Below are positions 59,400-64,000 of a DNA stretch of 64,000 nucleotides, in pieces. A program made the position numbers and the translations under genes. This DNA is from Halocaridina rubra. Taxonomy: Eukaryota; Arthropoda; Malacostraca; Decapoda; Atyidae. Positions within the stretch are counted from its first letter, which is position 1. Each line of letters starts with the position of its first letter. The DNA is taken from positions 1 through 64,000 of the forward strand of contig JAXCGZ010019192.1 of NCBI GenBank assembly GCA_037179515.1, read 5' to 3'. The notes beneath the pieces are model-generated. The model was not told the origin of the DNA, did no database searches, and saw only the letters and a list, made by a program, of their open reading frames with translations.

Positions 59400-61050
59400 C
59401 GCCTCGTAGGCACTTTTGCGCCATCCTCCTCCTCTTCTACCGCTTAATGCGATCAGATATTATGAAAATAATGGAAAAAAAGCATTAAGAACAAACGGCA
59501 AACAAATTTTCGATATAATATTGTCATGGAAATAGCGTGCGAGTGTGCATCAACTGATAGAGAAGTGGCAAAGAATTTGTGGATAGAGGTTCGTTCTCCC
59601 GCATCCTCCTCCTCTTCTACTGCTTAATGCGATCTAATATTATGAAGAAAATTTTAAGAAAGCATCCAGAACAAACAGCAAACAAATTTTCTATCTAATA
59701 TCGCCAGGGAAATAGCGTGCGAGGGTGCATCAGCTGATACGGAAGTGGCAAAATGTTTGTGGATAAAGGTTCGTTCTCCCGCATCCTCCTCTTCTACCGC
59801 TTAAAGCGATCGAATTTTATGAAGAAAATTGAAAAAAAGCATTAAGAACAAACAGCAATTAAACTTTCGATATAATATCGTCAGGGAAATAGCGTGTAGA
59901 GAATATATATATTTCATTTAAGTTTCCCTGGTATACATTTTCTTTGTAACGAATTGTATAGTTTTCTCTTTCTCAGCTGACTTTGTTTACATTTAGATTT
60001 CGTGCAGCATGGTCGATATGTAAAAAAAGATAAAATATTGTTTAGAACCAAGGAATATTAATACTATAATCTTGAAAATTGGATAAACCCCAAATAGAGT
60101 GAGTAAATGAATATTTTATGAGTAAGGCATTGTGCCTGAATAGTGATAAGCATCAGCTGATATGGAAGCGGCAAAACGTTTGCCGATTTAGGTTCGTTCT
60201 CCCTCATCCTCCTCCTCTTCTGCAGCTTAATGCAAATGAATATGAAGAAAGTTTAAAATAAGCATTGAGAACAAACTGCAAACAAACTTTCAATATAATA
60301 TCGTCAGGGAAATAGCGTGCAAGGGTGCATCAACTGATACAGAAGTGGCAAAACGTTTGTGGATAGAGGTTCGTTCTCCCACATCCTCCTCCTCTTCTAC
60401 CTCTTAAAGCAATAGAATATTATGAAGAAAATTTTAAAGAAGCATTAAGAACAAACAGCAAACAAATTTTCGATATAATATCATCAGGGAAATAGCGTGC
60501 GAGGGTGCATCAGCTGATACGGAAGTCGCAAAACGTTTGTGGATAGAGGTTCGTTCTCCCGCATCCTCCTCCTCTTCTACCGCTTTGTGCGATCGAATAT
60601 TATGAAGAGAATTGAAAAAAAAGCATTAAGAACAAACAGCAAACAAACTTTCGACATAATATCATCAGGGAAATAGCATGCAAGGGTGCATCAGCTGATA
60701 CAGAAGTGGCAAAACTTTTGTGGATAGAGGTTCGTTCTCCTGCATCCTCCTCCTCTTCTACCTCTTAAAGCGATAGAATATTAAGAAGAAAATTTAAAAA
60801 AAGCATTAAGAACAAACAGCAAACAAATTTTTGATATAATATCATCAGGGAAATAGCGTGCGAGGGTGCATCAGCTGATACGGGAGTGGCAACAAGTTTG
60901 TGGATAGAGGTTCGTTCTCTCGCATCCTCCTCTTCTTCCGCTTATTGTGATTGAATATTATGAAGAGAATTAAAAAAAAAGCATTAAGAACAAACAGTAA
61001 ACAAGCTTTCGATATAATATTGGCAGGGAAATAGCGTGTAGAGAATATAT
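59400..61050 (-). repeat. X-family ~178-bp tandem array
   Basis: Eight units marked by AGCATTAAGAACAAACAGCA near 59480, 59662, 59838, 60262, 60440, 60624, 60800 and 60978. Each unit also has TAATATCGTCAGGGAAATAG, GCATCAGCTGATACGGAAG and GTTCGTTCTCCCGCATCCTC. The module at 59900-60150 interrupts after the third unit. Confidence 0.88.
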
Positions 61051-61141
61051 ATGCACCTTGTTCCTTTTATGCGCGATTTTTTTTATCCGTGAAATTGCAA
61101 TAACGCCCCCAAAAAATATTAGTAAAAAATTCGAATTTCGC

Positions 61142-61238
61142 GAATAACGCCCCCCCAAAAAAATATTTATTTATTTATTTATTTTTATTTTTATTTTTTA
61201 TTTATTTATTTATGTATTTTTTTTTTTTTTTTTTTAGT
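61142..61238. repeat. C run and (TTTA)n/poly(T) tract
   Basis: Low-complexity stretch CCCCCCC, A run, (ATTT)n and a 20-base T run inside X7, where other copies have a short poly(A/T). Confidence 0.85.
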
Positions 61239-61324
61239 AAATACGTGCCCGTGGAGGCTTCTTCCACCAGTACAAAGAGGATTACGATAAGAAAAGATCA
61301 TCATCATTATACATTATATATACA

Positions 61325-61650
61325 CCCACCCTACCTCTGTTATATGTCTATCTAATCTACATTTGAAGGTGTCTAAGATATTGGCATTTATTATCCTACT
61401 AGGAATACTCTACGGTATTACCAAGCCAATTTTCACCGATTTCCCTTTTGAACCTAAATTTATCAAGATTAAATCCATTACCCATTACGAGTTCTGGTTT
61501 TATCATGAATTTTTAAAACTTTATTAATATCACCCTTGTTAATCCCTTTAAACCATTTATACACTTCAATCATATCCCCCCTAACTCTGCGCCTCTCTAG
61601 AGAATGTAGATTAATTTTTTTTAATCTGTCGTATGGTAGATATAGGCATT
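61325..61650 (-). pseudogene. CR1-like LINE 3' segment inside X7
   Basis: Minus-strand homologue of 18240-18566. Shared GAACTCGTAATGGGTAATGG, GTTAACAAGGGTGATATTAA-type and TCTCTAGAGAGGCGCAGAG strings. Protein traces are LERRRVRGDMIEVYKWFKG and KLDKFRFKREIGENWLG. Slightly better preserved at its start and longer at its 3' side. Confidence 0.75.
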
Positions 61651-62919
61651 GCATAATTATTTTGTTTTTTGTTTTTTAGTCTTGCTTTGGTTATTTATAA
61701 TTTTTATTTTATCTTTGTATACATTTGCAGATAGAGGTTCGTTCGCCTGCATCCTCCTCCTCTTCTACCACATAAATTACCTGCTCACTGCCACCATGCA
61801 TGTCCCAGTGTACTGTATAACTGTTGCCCACTGCATAATAGAGTAAAGTACAGTAATGTATGTTAATTTCTAGCTGTAAAGTGAATATGAATATCTTTTG
61901 TATACTCTTAAAAATAGATACAGGGCTTTCTACTTTGCTATGTAGTAATAAAATATGTTTTTTACTTATATCTTTGGCATGGTGTGTTTATGTAAGGTTT
62001 GGAACGTATCTATGCCCTTTATCATTGTGTCCTATGGAAAACGTCTCGTTTTTTCACACGATTTTCCATTTGCCCGACACTTCTGAGAACCTATCTAGGC
62101 GTTATTCTGAGAACTAGGTGTATTTCACTTAAATTTCCCCGATATACGTTTTCTATGTTAATGAATTATATAGTTTTCTTTTTCTCTCAGCTGACTTTGT
62201 TTATGTTTTGATTTCGTGCAGCATGGTCGATATGTAAAGAAGATAGAATAATGTTTAGAACCATGGAATATTAATACTATAATCTTGAAAATTAGATAAA
62301 ACCCAAATAGAGTGAGTAAATAAATTCTTTATGAGTAAGATATTGTGCCTGAATAGTGATAAGCATCAGCTGATACGGAAGCAGGAAAACGTTTGCTGAA
62401 AGAGGTTCATTCTCCCCCATCCTCCTCCTCTTCTACTGCCTAATGCAATAAAATATTATAAAGAAAATTGAAAAGAGCATTAAGAATAAGCTGCAAACAA
62501 ATTTTCCATATAGTATCGTCTGGGAAATTGCGTGCGAGGGTGCATCAGCTGATACGGAGGCGGCAAATCATTTGCATCCTCGTGCTCACCGCCACCATGC
62601 ACGTCCCAGTGTATGCCTGTTGCCCACCGCATAATAGAGTGCATTAATTTGTTTACTGTACAGTAAATTTGTATATCTTTTATACAGTACACTATTTGCA
62701 TGTTAATATAAATAACTACAGGTCTTTCTGCTTTGTTATGTACTTATAAAATGTTTTTCTTATCTTATATCTTTGGTATAGTGTGTCTGTGGACGGTACT
62801 GGAACAAGCTATGCTCATTATCATTGTTTCTTATGGAAAATAACTTATTAAATTACGCGAAAATTAAAATACACGGCACTTCTGAGAACCTTTCTTTGCG
62901 TTATTCCTAGAACTGGGTG

Positions 62920-62993
62920 TATTTCTAATAAAATCTTATTTACAGCTATAAGTTTTTTTTAAATTCAATATGATCCTTCAATATAACCATATA
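62920..62993. repeat. ~130-bp satellite, right part
   Basis: TATTTCTAATAAAATCTTAT, TACAGCTATAAG, AATTCAATATGATCCTTCAA, TATAACCATATA, then M4. Confidence 0.7.
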
Positions 62994-63292
62994 CAGCAGT
63001 CCCTTGCTATATTGCGATTCACCTATCGCTGATTATTTTGGCGAGAGAATTTTTTTTTTTTTAAATGATTGTGACACAAGGACGGGCCAAAAAATAATGA
63101 TATAAAACAGCCTTTATCGGGCCTGGGCGCAAAGAATACATAAAGTAAAGAGAAACAGAAATGGAGAGTGTAATGACCTGTCAGATGTGAAGGGATTATA
63201 AAAGATGTGTAATGAATATCCAATTTTCTGCTGGGTTTTAATATACCTCTGCATTACTTTCATGATGTCTATTCCAAAAAATTCTCCTTAGA

Positions 63293-63346
<54 letters not shown>

Positions 63347-63406
63347 CGGCAACAACAATTTTCCTTTGAAGATGATTGTGGAGATTCTTATGATTATTAT
63401 TATTAT
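62994..63406 (+). mobile_element. Family M element M4
   Basis: CAGCAGTCCCTTGCTATATT start (TA before it), GATTCACCTATCGCTG, body GGATTATAAAAGATGTGTAA and TCATGATGTCTATTCCAAAA, (ATT)n at 63294-63344, ending in a second (ATT)n where the LTR element begins. The right end is lost. Confidence 0.75.
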
Positions 63407-63761
63407 TGACGGAGTGTTTTTCTTGCGCTATCCGTGTATTATAGGTAGCGAGGTCGGTGATTGAGAGGCATCATTCAATTAACATTAATTTATTGAGATG
63501 AAACTTGAACTAAACTGTGCCTCAAAGCTCCCATTCCTATTGTTCTTGTCACTCACTATTCCCGCCCCCTTAGGGGGAGGTGTCTAGCTATGGACGTAGT
63601 TTCTGCCCCCGGCAAAAGGTGACTTCAAACTAAAGTGGCACTGGCTCTGTATACCTTCCTGTGGTGGCGGGTTTCTGTGTGCGCCCTCTGCCCTCTAGCG
63701 GCTATAGGCATCTATGAAATCCCGTACGAGGCTATGGGCATCTATGAAATGCCGTACAACA
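63407..63761 (-). repeat. 3' LTR of a second antisense LTR retrotransposon, ~355 bp
   Basis: Minus strand starts TGTTGTACGGCATTTCATAG right after a purine tract GGTGGCGGGGAG (63762-63773) and ends AAAACACTCCGTCA. It has TG...CA ends, an AATAAA on the minus strand within CTCAATAAATTAATG, and a doubled GGCATCTATGAAAT motif. The partner LTR lies beyond the window, so the call rests on end structure only. Confidence 0.65.
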
Positions 63762-64000
63762 CTCCCCGCCACCACTCTGAAATGTACCCAATATTTCGGA
63801 CTAAGCATAACTACTTTCATGAGAGCCTTATAATTTTTTTTAACTCATTATTTAACAAAAAAAACTGGGCAGAACTATCTAATGAACTAACTTATGAAAC
63901 TATTACAATCTCATGTAATTATCTAAACAGATTACAGGAATAACAAAATTACTAAGCAAAAATATTTACAAAAGAGCAATATGTTCCTTACAATAGCATT
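63762..64000 (-). mobile_element. Internal 3' part of the LTR retrotransposon, cut by the window end
   Basis: Polypurine tract, then AT-rich DNA with no convincing ORF on the minus strand over 230 bp. Probably the untranslated stretch before the 3' LTR. Confidence 0.45.

Larger units (their letters stand above)
61054..62120 (-). mobile_element. Family X element X7, complete, ~1.07 kb, nested in X6
   Basis: CACCTTGTTCCTTTTATGCG...TTATTCTGAGAACTAGGTG. It interrupts a module that reads through at 59893-59925 (GAGAATATATATATTTCATT), so the empty site is in the same element and the duplication is TA-type. It carries the CR1 segment with the same junctions as X5, in opposite genomic orientation. 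Confidence 0.82.
59253..62919 (-). mobile_element. Family X element X6, long, holding X7
   Basis: R end CCCCTTGTTCGCTTTTTCCG and L end TAGAACTGGGTG, with satellite and TA on both sides. It contains the longest ~178-bp array, the 59900-60150 module twice, and X7 inserted at 61054. Non-coding. Confidence 0.75.

Noticed and set aside
59400..61050. CRISPR-like array
   Set aside because: The ~178-bp units vary throughout and have no constant short repeat with unique spacers; this is an X-family tandem array in eukaryotic DNA.

Overview
The window looks like arthropod nuclear DNA, most probably from a decapod crustacean. Evidence: very long (TA)n and (CT)n microsatellites, high AT content, many copies of pogo/Tigger transposons, CR1-, RTE- and I/Jockey-type LINEs, tRNA-derived SINEs, and two C2H2 zinc-finger 3' exons of the longitudinals-lacking (lola)/BTB-zinc-finger kind. 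The decapod assignment is inference from family types and cannot be proven from the window. No prokaryotic genes, rRNA, CRISPR or intact tRNA genes were seen.

Layout. 1-25.2 kb: an almost solid pile of transposons. Two DNA-transposon groups dominate: Tigger copies T1-T5 and T9 (ends CAGTG...CACTG, TA target sites), and an unclassified non-coding family named X here (ends CACCTAGTTC...GAACAAGGTG, TA target sites, internal ~178-bp repeats). Smaller families (M, N, Q), tRNA-SINEs and a CR1 piece fill the gaps, separated by (TA)n arrays. 25.2-39.2 kb: a quieter island holding the only probable host coding sequence, two alternative zinc-finger terminal exons on the + strand (29102-29428 and 36675-37094), each followed by its own minisatellite. 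Upstream constant exons lie outside the window. A 0.79-kb tandem duplication, scattered SINE relics and an RTE fragment lie around them. 39.2-43.0 kb: an antisense Ty3/gypsy-like LTR element with PR-RT-RH deleted and a Jockey/I LINE tail inside. 43.0-50.4 kb: CR1 and RTE fragments and a Tigger-in-Tigger nest (T7 in T6). 50.4-63.4 kb: a ~130-bp satellite array that received T8 (itself holding an RTE LINE with a 12-bp target duplication), X6 (holding X7) and M4. 63.4-64.0 kb: the LTR end of another antisense LTR retrotransposon.

How the parts work together. No transposon ORF seen is intact. T8 is closest: one in-frame stop plus a C-terminal frame slip. Most Tigger copies are deletion derivatives; T4 and T6 share one deletion junction, so a ~1.03-kb non-autonomous line has moved. 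T7 carries an in-frame deletion that leaves a DNA-binding-only transposase. Nested order gives a relative history; the deepest stack is five levels (X4 > Q2 > X5 > T5 > SINE-A). Boundaries were read by eye against other copies in the window; those marked approximate may shift by tens of bases.
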